Positions 19,498 to 27,097 of a DNA stretch of 64,000 nucleotides are shown one piece after another. The translations under genes were made by a program, and so were the position numbers. Within the stretch, counting starts at the first letter, position 1, and every line of letters starts with the position of its first letter. The notes under the pieces were generated by a model, which worked only from the letters and a program-made list of their open reading frames with translations, searched no databases and was not told the origin of the DNA. Source of the stretch: Selenomonadaceae bacterium (lineage in GTDB: Bacteria > Bacillota > Negativicutes > Selenomonadales > Selenomonadaceae); NCBI GenBank assembly GCA_030523645.1, contig JAUNIB010000002.1, positions 124,001 to 188,000 on the forward strand. The letters are read 5' to 3'.

Positions 19498-19680
19498 TCA
19501 GCAATGGTCGCAGCCGCCGTTCTCGGCCTCGTACTCCTCGTTCTGCTTCACATCGTAGTAAAGGCCGTTGATAGCTCGCTTGGACACAGCAATAGGACAA
19601 TCCGGAGAACAGATGGCACAATGACCGCAGGCCTCCTCCAAATCGTCAAGAACCCGCTTCAGTTTTTCTGATTGCAGCAT
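19498..19680 (-). CDS. Small cysteine-rich protein, possible Fe-S binder
   Basis: A 60-residue protein with seven cysteines: five in CGHCAICSPDCP near residues 19-30 and two in the C-terminal GGCDHC. The first group resembles a 4Fe-4S ferredoxin motif (CxxCxxCxxxCP), but only one such motif is present. The ATG at 19680 follows AAAGGG at about 11 bases. It precedes the DUF362 gene on the same strand, and a redox partnership is an inference. I do not recognise a named family. Confidence 0.65.
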   Translation of the reverse strand: MLQSEKLKRVLDDLEEACGHCAICSPDCPIAVSKRAINGLYYDVKQNEEYEAENGGCDHC

Positions 19681-19792
19681 AATAAACACTACCCTTTCTT
19701 CGTGAAACAAGCCATGTGAAAAACACTTATTAATACTGCCTGAATTTTAGCAAAAAAAATTTTTCATTTCAACTTTTCTGTACCCGCCGCAA

Positions 19793-19814
19793 GTGATAGA
19801 ATTTAGTCTATCAC
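19793..19814 (+). promoter_or_regulatory. Operator-like inverted repeat before the symporter gene
   Basis: A perfect 8-bp inverted repeat GTGATAGA, six bases, TCTATCAC, located 23 bases before the symporter ATG. A TAGAAT that could serve as -10 lies inside it, so a bound regulator would block transcription or its start. No T-run follows, which argues against a terminator. Confidence 0.5.
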
Positions 19815-19836
19815 AAAATGAAGAAGGATTTTTATT

Positions 19837-21366
19837 ATGACATTTCAACACATACTCGGCATTGCCGGAGTACTTGCCCTCTTAATCGGCGTAGGACTCT
19901 ACTCAGGCCGCAAGGTTTCCGGCACAAAGGACTTCACTACCGGCGGCGGCAAGGCCGGAAGCCTGCTGGTCTGCGGCAGCATAATGGGCGCTCTGGTAGG
20001 CAGTCAGGCGACCATCGGCACCGCCCAGCTTGCCTTCAACTACGGATTGTCCGCCTGGTGGTTCACCCTTGGCTCCGGTATCGGCTCCCTGCTGCTGGCT
20101 TTATTCTACACAAAGCCCCTGAGAGAGTCCGGCTGCGTGACCGAGCTTTCCATCATCGCCAAGGAATACGGAGGACGGGCCGGTGAGCTTGGCTCCGCTC
20201 TCTGCTCCATCGGCATTTTCATCAGCGTATTGGCTCAATTCGTAGCCTGCGGCGGTCTTATATCCGTACTGTTCCCCTCGGTAGGCATCCTCCCGGCGAT
20301 GGTTATCTCAGTTCTCCTGATGGCCGTCTATGTAATCTTCGGCGGCGCCTGGGGTGCCGGTATGGGCGGCTTTGTGAAGCTGCTGCTCCTTTGCCTCGCC
20401 TGCTTCTCCGGTCTCATCTTCATATATATCTGGTCCGGCGGCTTCACCGCCCTCTTCGACCTCATCGAGAACAATTTCCTGCACACCAACATCGGCAAGG
20501 CTCAGACGCTCATCGGTCTTTCCACCATTGCCGGTCACGAAGATTTTTCCGCCCGCTTCCTTAGTCTTGTAGCCAGGGGCCCCGTGAAGGATATCGGCTC
20601 CGGCATCAGCCTCCTGCTTGGTGTCCTCTCTACTCAGACCTATGCTCAGGCCATCCTTTCCGGCAGGAGCCACGAAGCCGCCCGCAACGGTGCCCTCATC
20701 AACGCTTTAATCATTCCCCCGCTAGGAATCGCCGGTGTAATGATAGGTCTCTACATGAGAGCCCACTATATGCTCGCCTCGGAAGCCGCCGCCCTCACGG
20801 CCGCCGGTCTTCCCCTGCCGGATATGCCTATACTCGAATCCACCATTCAGGCCTTCCCTGCCTTTGCCCTCAATCACCTGCCGCCGGTCTTTGCCGGTGT
20901 CATCATCGGCACCCTGTTCATCTCCGTCATCGGCGGCGGTGCGGGACTGACTCTCGGCGTTGCCACCATCATCACCAACGACATTCTTCTGAAGTTCTTC
21001 CCGATTAAGTCGGCCGACACTAAAGACGAAAAAGGCACCAATGCCGCCAAGTCCCTTCTGATGATTCGCGGTACTATAATGGCCGTGCTGATTACCGCCG
21101 GAGTGATTGGTGCCTTCGTCCCCGGTGCCATCATCAACGACTTCGGCTTCCTGTCCATGGGACTGCGCGGAGCGGTAGTGTTCGTTCCCCTCTCGCTTGC
21201 CCTGTTTATGCCGGGAAAGATTTCTCCCCGGTCAATGCTCCTGTCCATCATCCTCAGTCCGCTGGCGGTACTGGCCGCCAACTTCTGCCATCTCCCCGGC
21301 GACCCGCTCTTCTACGGAATGGGAATGTCCTGCCTGTGGGCAGTTATTGGAAAAGTGAATAAGTAA
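19837..21366 (+). CDS. Sodium:solute symporter family transporter
   Basis: A 509-residue protein with about 13 hydrophobic segments and SSS-family features: an N-terminal GVGLYSGRKVSGTKDFTTGG, and GGAWGAGMGGFVKLLLL near residue 170. Such proteins import sugars, amino acids, pantothenate or other solutes with sodium; the substrate cannot be told. AAGGA precedes the ATG at 19837. It stands alone on the forward strand with an operator-like repeat just upstream, suggesting a specific regulator. Confidence 0.85.
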   Translation: MTFQHILGIAGVLALLIGVGLYSGRKVSGTKDFTTGGGKAGSLLVCGSIMGALVGSQATIGTAQLAFNYGLSAWWFTLGSGIGSLLLALFYTKPLRESGCVTELSIIAKEYGGRAGELGSALCSIGIFISVLAQFVACGGLISVLFPSVGILPAMVISVLLMAVYVIFGGAWGAGMGGFVKLLLLCLACFSGLIFIYIWSGGFTALFDLIENNFLHTNIGKAQTLIGLSTIAGHEDFSARFLSLVARGPVKDIGSGISLLLGVLSTQTYAQAILSGRSHEAARNGALINALIIPPLGIAGVMIGLYMRAHYMLASEAAALTAAGLPLPDMPILESTIQAFPAFALNHLPPVFAGVIIGTLFISVIGGGAGLTLGVATIITNDILLKFFPIKSADTKDEKGTNAAKSLLMIRGTIMAVLITAGVIGAFVPGAIINDFGFLSMGLRGAVVFVPLSLALFMPGKISPRSMLLSIILSPLAVLAANFCHLPGDPLFYGMGMSCLWAVIGKVNK

Positions 21367-21398
21367 AAAACAATTTCTAAAATTTATTCCTTTACTGT

Positions 21399-21427
21399 TT
21401 CAAAATGTCACCCACCAGTCATATAGT
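21399..21427 (+). promoter_or_regulatory. Promoter for a possible RNA gene
   Basis: TTCAAA at 21399-21404 and TATAGT at 21422-21427 with a 17-base spacer, on the forward strand in a 600-base stretch with no convincing gene. Confidence 0.4.
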
Positions 21428-21433
21428 CAGTGA

Positions 21434-21845
21434 GAAGAGCAAATCGGCTGCAAGCGTCGGAGCGCGGCAGTGAGGATGATATCTGCCCTAGAAGGTATCA
21501 ACCTCGCTGCTTCACCGCCTCGGCGTGAGCGAAGAAGAACTCTTCTCCCCGGTGGGTGCTGATGTATCGGAAGACAGTCAGCAGCTAGGGATGCTGACTG
21601 TCTGCAAACCTGACACAAAGGCACCCATCGGGCGAATAAGGAAAGCTAAAGCGCAAACTCCAAGTACGGCATACCTGTGTTCCTGCTGCATTGCTCGTAT
21701 GTCTAATGCAAAGACCTCTCATGTGCAAAACCGGGGCTCCGCAGTCCATCCCGTCAATGGCAAAACGCTCATTTTTCCGAAATCTAATATCATCATCTCT
21801 AAAAGCAGACCCGAGGCTCACAATGTGAACCCCGGGCCTTTTTGC
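21434..21845 (+). ncRNA. Candidate structured RNA of unknown class
   Basis: This 600-base gap between the symporter and the zinc-ribbon gene holds no credible coding sequence; the reading frames present lack ribosome sites and known domains. It does show RNA-like structure: a perfect 11-bp hairpin GACAGTCAGCA / TGCTGACTGTC (21573-21602), enclosed by GGTGGGTGC / GCACCCATC (21551-21559 and 21621-21629, one G-T pair), and TGCATT / AATGCA further on, ending at a terminator-like stem. It does not match RNase P, tmRNA, SRP or common riboswitch signatures that I know. A decayed gene is the main alternative. Confidence 0.35.
21811..21842 (+). terminator. Terminator-like hairpin
   Basis: CCCG-GG-TCAC, AAT loop, GTGA-CC-CGGG with matched single-base mismatches, then CCTTTTT. 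It would end the candidate RNA starting near 21434. Confidence 0.55.
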
Positions 21846-21890
21846 GTGTCACGGAGACAGCACTATTTAACACAATTTCAATCAAAAGTG

Positions 21891-21917
21891 TGTCAACAAG
21901 AACCGTCCCTATTGACA
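21891..21917 (+). repeat. REP-like 27-base repeat, left copy
   Basis: TGTCAACAAGAACCGTCC followed by a 3' end TTGACA, so the ends are inverted repeats. A second 27-base version lies at 22709-22735. Together they bracket the AT-rich zinc-ribbon gene. Confidence 0.5.
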
Positions 21918-21964
21918 GATTGACATTCCGTCGCTTTTGCGGACAATGTCTAGTCCACAGTCCT

Positions 21965-22645
21965 TTATACCATATAGCATATATAGAAGAGTATTGGAAA
22001 TATTCCAATAGCTCCAAGCATCAATGGTATAACAAGTTGTGTTTCTTTGTTATTCAGTAAGTCGACATTATATTTTATTCTCCAAAATAAAATAATGCCT
22101 ATACAAAAAATGCAAAGACAAACTCTGATAGGTATTAGATAATCAACCACATCAACCATTTGCATATATGTTTGTCTGCCACTTACAGGCCTAGGATGCC
22201 ATGCTATATGATATATTATAGCCCATATAATACATAAATACGCATAAAAAATGCCTATAATGCCATTCTTGACGCGATCAAAATTAAAAATATATCTGTT
22301 TTTTTTCCAAAGACTTGCACCTATAAAAAGAACAGCTATAGCTACACCACCCCAAGACCCGATAACATTGATAAATATATCTTTAGCAGTTATTCCTTTG
22401 TATGGCGCTGCCTTTTCTACATGGTCTATTATATCAATAAGAATACTCATGGATATAAAAAGGATAAGGGCACATGTAAAAAAGCGGGATATTGAACTAT
22501 ATGTATTTTTATCCATAATCCACGAGTCCGTTTTTTCTGGTTTGATTGCCGTTTCTGATGAATGATTGTCTAATTGTTCTTTGCCACATATAGGACAATA
22601 CTTGGTATTATTAGGGAGTTCTTTGCCGCAGTTGATACAAAACAC
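21965..22645 (-). CDS. Zinc-ribbon multi-pass membrane protein
   Basis: A 226-residue protein. With the GTG start at 22645 it begins with a zinc ribbon (FCINCGKELPNNTKYCPICG) and then has about four to five transmembrane helices. The GTG is chosen because AAGGA lies 6 bases upstream and this family normally starts at the ribbon. The gene is much more AT-rich than its neighbours, uses many ATA and AAA codons, and is bracketed by two REP-like repeats, which suggests recent acquisition. Function unknown. Confidence 0.65.
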   Translation of the reverse strand: MFCINCGKELPNNTKYCPICGKEQLDNHSSETAIKPEKTDSWIMDKNTYSSISRFFTCALILFISMSILIDIIDHVEKAAPYKGITAKDIFINVIGSWGGVAIAVLFIGASLWKKNRYIFNFDRVKNGIIGIFYAYLCIIWAIIYHIAWHPRPVSGRQTYMQMVDVVDYLIPIRVCLCIFCIGIILFWRIKYNVDLLNNKETQLVIPLMLGAIGIFPILFYICYMV

Positions 22646-22708
22646 GGTTGTTCCTTCTTTCTCTGCCCCCAAAATTTCAATTTATTTTTATGGGGTTAAA
22701 AAATTATA

Positions 22709-22735
22709 TGTCAACAGGAACGGTTTTGTTTGACA
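22709..22735 (+). repeat. REP-like 27-base repeat, right copy
   Basis: TGTCAACAGGAACGG ending TTGACA, the same length and end structure as the copy at 21891-21917. Confidence 0.5.
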
Positions 22736-23097
22736 CAATTCCCTCGCTTCTAAAATTATGCCGACTGTAACATTCCACATTGACACAAAGTCATTTACAA
22801 AAAGGTGTACTATTTTGCCTCAGGATTTTTCTGAAAAACACAAAAGAGAATAGCCTGCCACCGAAAATGGCAAAATATCCTCTTTTATCGTGAAATCCCT
22901 TATTCCACAAGGCTTTTATCATCTTTGGCATAGAAAAAACACAAAAAAGCAAGTATAAAAAACTGATGATTTGTGGTATAATTTCGACTCAACAGAGATT
23001 TACAAGAAGGTACACTTTCTTGCCGTCTCTGTTTTTATTTTCCCCTTTGCTGTACTTTCCTTGCTCCGTTTTTTTACCGGCAGGGCGTTCTTTTATT
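22736..23097. other. AT-rich non-coding stretch
   Basis: I see no gene here. It contains two similar 26-base segments (22794-22819 and 22999-23024; 21 of 26 identical, both beginning TTTACAA and ending TTGCC). The second is embedded in a hairpin (CAGAGA / TCTCTG enclosing CAAGAA / TTCTTG) followed by TTTTTATTTT, a forward-strand terminator shape at 22992-23040 with no obvious gene feeding into it. A TATAAT at 22977-22982 has no good -35. Confidence 0.5.
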
Positions 23098-24321
23098 CTA
23101 AATCAACCATATTGGAACGATAAGATTATCTCTGTCTATAGCTCCCAAAGTAGGCTTCATACAGAGAATAGCCCCTTTCCCCCGAGGGACGGATGCTCTG
23201 TCCAAAACAGCAAATACCCGCGTCAGCTCTGAGCCGGGATTTGCTGTTTTTTTAATTTCAACAGGATTAAGGATTCCGTCATGCTCCATTACGATGTCGA
23301 TTTCCTTTGCATCCTTATCTCTGTAGTAGTAGATATACGGCTCTGCTCCGGAGTTAAGATAGCTCTTTGCAATCTCAGATACGACATAGTTTTCGAGAAT
23401 AGCTCCGTTCATCGCTCCGCACTCCAGCACCTCCGGACTGCTCCACTTAGTCAGATAACAGACAAGTCCAGTGTCATAAAAATACAGCTTCGGCGTTTTT
23501 ACCAATCTTTTCAAAAGATTATTTGAATACGGATGAAGATAGAAAATTATTCCTAAGGTCTCTAAAATATGCAGCCAGGATTTCGCCTGTACCTGCGAGA
23601 TTTCCGCCGTCTGTGCCAGCTCCGATACATTTACCATACCGGAGCAGCGTGCTGCAACAGCAGTAATAAACCGCATGAATTTCAGGGAATCAATAGAGTC
23701 TGACAGATCGCGTATGTCACGCTGAATATAAGTACTAAGATAACTGCTGTAAAAAATCTGTCGGTTTGTATTTTGCCCGCTGACGATTGCCGGCATAGAG
23801 CCGCAAAAAATCCGCTCGAAAACAGCTGGGGTATCAAGCACCTTCCGGTTCGTCATTCTATCCGTTAATTTATCTATATCAACTTCAAAGGGCGTTGTGT
23901 CCACACCGTCAATCTCTCCCTGTGAAAGAGAGGTCAAAGACAACACAGCAACTCTTCCCGCCAGTGATTCCTGTACGCCTTTCATCAGCTTAAATATCTG
24001 TGAACCGGTAAGCCAAAAGGCTCCCGGCTCATGGTTTTTATCAGCATAAATTTTTATATAAGAGAAAAGCTCCGGAGCGTATTGCACCTCATCTATCAAG
24101 ACCGGCGGTTTATGAAGCTGCAAAAACATTTCCGGATCTGTTTTCGCCAGATTTCTCTCGTTCAAATCATCCAGCGTTACATAACTGCGAGCTGTACCTT
24201 CCATGAGTTTTTGCAGCATTGTCGTTTTACCAACCTGTCGCGGTCCGGTAACTAGAACAACAGGATATTCCTGTGTAACTTGCATTACAATTTTTTCTAG
24301 GCTGCGGGATATGTATTTCAT
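23098..24321 (-). CDS. AAA ATPase with DUF4143 C-terminal domain
   Basis: A 407-residue member of the AAA_14/DUF4143 group. The P-loop GPRQVGKTTML is near residue 30, the Walker B region PPVLIDEVQYAPEL near residue 73, and sensor-like WLTGSQ near residue 104. The C-terminal part (about 200-400) has the DUF4143 nuclease-like motif EIDIVMEHDGILNPVEIK. Members are widespread, mobile-prone and of unknown role. The ATG at 24321 follows AAGG with normal spacing. Its 5' side is bordered by palindromes repeated around TTCGGC. It is lower in GC than the core genes nearby. Confidence 0.85.
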   Translation of the reverse strand: MKYISRSLEKIVMQVTQEYPVVLVTGPRQVGKTTMLQKLMEGTARSYVTLDDLNERNLAKTDPEMFLQLHKPPVLIDEVQYAPELFSYIKIYADKNHEPGAFWLTGSQIFKLMKGVQESLAGRVAVLSLTSLSQGEIDGVDTTPFEVDIDKLTDRMTNRKVLDTPAVFERIFCGSMPAIVSGQNTNRQIFYSSYLSTYIQRDIRDLSDSIDSLKFMRFITAVAARCSGMVNVSELAQTAEISQVQAKSWLHILETLGIIFYLHPYSNNLLKRLVKTPKLYFYDTGLVCYLTKWSSPEVLECGAMNGAILENYVVSEIAKSYLNSGAEPYIYYYRDKDAKEIDIVMEHDGILNPVEIKKTANPGSELTRVFAVLDRASVPRGKGAILCMKPTLGAIDRDNLIVPIWLI

Positions 24322-24332
24322 AGCCATCCTTC

Positions 24333-24498
24333 TTTCGGCCAATTTAATGTTTGATATAATAATAGCCGAAATTTACCCCTATTTCAATAAAAAATTTCGG
24401 CTGATTTTACAGCATTCATAAAATCAGCCGAAAAGCACCCCCTTTTAGACAAAAAATTCGGCCAATTTTATGTTGCACATAAAATCAGCCGAATTTTT
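24333..24498. repeat. Three TTCGGC...GCCGAA palindromes in series
   Basis: Unit 1 (24333-24371) has short arms TTTCGGC / GCCGAAA. Unit 2 (24395-24433) has a perfect 15-bp stem TTTCGGCTGATTTTA and a 9-base loop. Unit 3 (24452-24498) pairs TTCGGC / GCCGAA and TTTTATGT / ACATAAAA and is followed by a T-run on the reverse strand, so it can terminate bioF. The units share arm sequence, which suggests duplication or a multi-site operator before the ATPase gene. Confidence 0.65.
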
Positions 24499-24509
24499 CT
24501 TTATCACTT

Positions 24510-25709
24510 TTACTTCATTGCTTCTGCAATCACTTTGGCTGCTTTTAAAAGCTCAGCTTCGGTGTGGTCTGCCATCAGAGCTACTCTCAGGCGAGCCGTT
24601 CCCTTGGCAACGGTCGGATAACGAATGGCCGGTACCATGATGCCGGCTTCCTCTACCGCAGCCGCTACCTGCATTGCCTTTGCCTCATCGCCGATGACGA
24701 TAGGAATTATCGGTGTCTCGGACTTTGTGGGTACGCCGTTCTCAGTAAGGGCTTTGCAGAACACTTCTACATTGTGCTGCAGGCTGACCACATGCTGAGG
24801 CTCTGCCTCCACGATGTTCAGCGCCTCAAGAGCTGCCGCCAGAGTTGCCGGTGCCTGTGAGGTAGAGAATATGAAGCTTCTTGCCTTGTTGACAAGATAA
24901 TCAATGATATTCTGGCTTGCTGCCGCAAAGCCGCCCTCGGCACCCAGTGCCTTGGAGAGCGTACCCATAAGAATGTCAGGCATGACATCCTCTTTTTTAT
25001 ATCCCTTGTCAATGAAGTATTCCTCGGTGCCGTGACCTTTGCTGCCGATGACGCCGGTAGCATGAGCTTCGTCAATCATGGTCAGGCAGCCGTACTTTCT
25101 CCCCAGTGCCACCATCTCCGGAAGATTGACAATATCGCCGTCCATGCTGAACACGGCATCGCTGACGATAAGTCCCTTCTCTGTAGGGTTGGCCTTCAGC
25201 TTCTCTTCAAGGTCATTCATATCATTATGACGATAGACGATTATCTTGCCTCGGGAAAGACGGCATCCGTCGATAATGCTGGCATGATTGTATTCATCGC
25301 TGAAGATGAGAGAAGTTTCATCCATCAGAGCAGAGATTATTCCCACATTTGCGGTGTAACCGGTATTGAAAAGGAGGGCGGCTTCTCTGCCCTTAAACCT
25401 TGCCAACGCCTTCTCCAGCTCACGATGCAGGCCGAAATTACCGGTAGTCAGGCGGCTGCCGCCGGAGCCGGCACCCCATTTCAGCGCGGCATCCGCTGCT
25501 GCCTGCTTTACTCTTGGCTCCGTGGCCATATTCAGGTAGCTGTTTGAGGAGAGCAGGAGTCTCGGTACATCGGAAACGGTACCTTCTTTTTCCTTCTCCA
25601 GCAGGACGGTAGTTCCCTGCTCGGAGTTCAGTGTCTTCATAGAGCGGTAGAGGCTTGCCTCTTTCAGTCTTTTCAGTTCGGCCTCAATACGAGCGGTTGG
25701 ATTATTCAT
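24510..25709 (-). CDS. bioF: 8-amino-7-oxononanoate synthase
   Basis: A 399-residue PLP-dependent alpha-oxoamine synthase joining pimeloyl-CoA (or ACP) and alanine in biotin synthesis. Visible motifs are GAGSGGSRLTTGN near residue 80, DEAHATGVIGSKGHG near residue 210 and the PLP lysine in GTLSKALGAEGG near residue 250. The close relative glycine C-acetyltransferase (Kbl) is the alternative, but the adjacent bioW strongly favours BioF. It starts 21 bases after bioW. Confidence 0.92.
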   Translation of the reverse strand: MNNPTARIEAELKRLKEASLYRSMKTLNSEQGTTVLLEKEKEGTVSDVPRLLLSSNSYLNMATEPRVKQAAADAALKWGAGSGGSRLTTGNFGLHRELEKALARFKGREAALLFNTGYTANVGIISALMDETSLIFSDEYNHASIIDGCRLSRGKIIVYRHNDMNDLEEKLKANPTEKGLIVSDAVFSMDGDIVNLPEMVALGRKYGCLTMIDEAHATGVIGSKGHGTEEYFIDKGYKKEDVMPDILMGTLSKALGAEGGFAAASQNIIDYLVNKARSFIFSTSQAPATLAAALEALNIVEAEPQHVVSLQHNVEVFCKALTENGVPTKSETPIIPIVIGDEAKAMQVAAAVEEAGIMVPAIRYPTVAKGTARLRVALMADHTEAELLKAAKVIAEAMK

Positions 25710-25730
25710 TTCGCTTCTTCCCTTCTCTTA

Positions 25731-26462
25731 TCAACAGGGTTGATCCGGTACATTCTCAACAATTACCGGTGTCTTTTCCAGATACTTTATCAGCTCGTCA
25801 ATATTTCCCCGGCGGCTGTCGCAAATAAACACCCGGCCGCCGTGGCTGTCTCCCATCTCTTTCAAAGGTGTGAGCCGCACATAGCCCGCTGTTCTGGAAG
25901 CGAAGTAGCCGGTGATGTAGTCCGGGTCATCAGAAATGCACAGCTCGGCAATCATGCCCGGGCCGTTGGCTACCTTTGTAGCCAGCACCAGAGCCTCACG
26001 GAAGTGATTCTTCCCGCTGGCGGTACTGCTCTCCTCCGCATCCATGTAGGTTACACGGATTCCCCGCTCCTTGTCCGGCTCCATTCGTCTGTCAGAGGCC
26101 ACATCGTAGAGCATAGCGCCCCGCATTACCTGCACGCTGCGCACCTGCCCTATGACTCCCTCAGCCTCCTGCTGAGTAAGTCCCTCGGCCAAAAGCAGCT
26201 CCTTCATTATCTCAAATGAGCCTTCAATCGTCTTCGCCGGTCTGGTAGATATAGCCAAAGCCGGAACCCGACGAATCTCCTCCGGAGCAATCCTCTCCAG
26301 CTTGATATTGATAAAATCCGGTTCACCGAGAGAATGATGAGCGGCACGCTGGGCAAGTGCCGCTATGACATCACCGATTTTCTCCGTGGGTGCTATACGC
26401 TCGGCACCGGAGATGTGACGCTCACCCTCCGAGGCTCGCATTTTAATACTGAATAGTGACAT
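25731..26462 (-). CDS. bioW: 6-carboxyhexanoate-CoA ligase (pimeloyl-CoA synthetase)
   Basis: A 243-residue BioW, which activates free pimelate to pimeloyl-CoA with ATP. The start MSLFSIKMRASEGERHISGAER and the segments SVQVMRGAMLYD, RGIRVTYMD and SGKNHFREALVLATKV are characteristic of the family. The ATG at 26462 has GGAGG 6 bases upstream; the frame is open further upstream but without a ribosome site. It lies between the S-component-like gene and bioF, in a BirA-controlled operon. It implies the cell takes up or makes free pimelate. Confidence 0.93.
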   Translation of the reverse strand: MSLFSIKMRASEGERHISGAERIAPTEKIGDVIAALAQRAAHHSLGEPDFINIKLERIAPEEIRRVPALAISTRPAKTIEGSFEIMKELLLAEGLTQQEAEGVIGQVRSVQVMRGAMLYDVASDRRMEPDKERGIRVTYMDAEESSTASGKNHFREALVLATKVANGPGMIAELCISDDPDYITGYFASRTAGYVRLTPLKEMGDSHGGRVFICDSRRGNIDELIKYLEKTPVIVENVPDQPC

Positions 26463-26505
26463 AGGTTCCTCCAAAGTATGTGCTGCGGAAATGAGCAAAT
26501 GGCCG

Positions 26506-27000
26506 TCATATCCGCTTTATTGCTGCCCCCAGGGGCTTCACAAGAAACAGCACCGCAGCCGCGGTCATAATCATACCGGGTACGGCTGCTGCCAAAAGAA
26601 TCATCACATCAACGCCAAGCACCGGGGCAAGTACGCAGCGGGCGGCTGCCGTACCGACCGGCCCGGCAATCATCAGGGCGATTATATGACGACGCCCGAG
26701 GCAGACCACAGCTCCTGCTGCCAGGCGGAAGACCATGGCAACGATAACATTAAAGGGAGTGGCAAGTCCGAGAGCCAGCCCAATAACGCTGGCGGCTATA
26801 CCGGCAAAAAGATAACGGCGAAAGCCGAAGAATGCACACATAAGAACGGCCAGAGGAGCCGACAACTGGAACTCTCCCCCGAAGAAGGGTGAAGGAATTT
26901 TGAAGCTGCCTGCCACCAGAAGCACCGCCGCCAGAAGCGCCGCAAGGGATATTTCTCTGGCTCTGCCCCGGGGAGGAGCTATCGCAATAGATTGATTCAT
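26506..27000 (-). CDS. Small hydrophobic protein, probable ECF S-component-like transporter
   Basis: A 164-residue protein with five or six membrane segments and an Ala-rich N-terminal helix. The SFKIPSPFF segment and following helices resemble substrate-binding S components of ECF transporters, but it is shorter than BioY and lacks its full signature. It is the first gene of the BirA-regulated bioW-bioF operon. The context suggests uptake of biotin, pimelate or another precursor; the assignment is inference. Confidence 0.6.
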   Translation of the reverse strand: MNQSIAIAPPRGRAREISLAALLAAVLLVAGSFKIPSPFFGGEFQLSAPLAVLMCAFFGFRRYLFAGIAASVIGLALGLATPFNVIVAMVFRLAAGAVVCLGRRHIIALMIAGPVGTAAARCVLAPVLGVDVMILLAAAVPGMIMTAAAVLFLVKPLGAAIKRI

Positions 27001-27027
27001 CCTATCGTAAACCTCTCGCTTTCAACT

Positions 27028-27093
27028 GGTTAACGATAAAAGTATAGCGGTTGACACAATAAATGTCAACCGCTGCAGAAAACGAGGTTTACA
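27028..27093 (-). promoter_or_regulatory. Promoter and BirA-type operator of the biotin operon
   Basis: Reverse strand: -35 TTGACA (27069-27064), 17-base spacer, -10 TATACT (27046-27041). A BirA-like box spans 27064-27093: TGTCAACC, 14 bases, GGTTTACA (read on the forward strand), matching the known TTGTNAACC-N14/15-GGTTNACAA layout and covering the -35. A perfect 11-bp inverted repeat AGCGGTTGACA / TGTCAACCGCT (27046-27074) and GGTTAAC at 27028 suggest a second, weaker box over the -10. Confidence 0.8.
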
Positions 27094-27097
27094 ATAT

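Noticed and set aside
21525-21923. 132-codon forward frame in the gap after the symporter
   Set aside because: No ribosome site, no recognisable domain, and it runs through the terminator-like hairpin at 21811.
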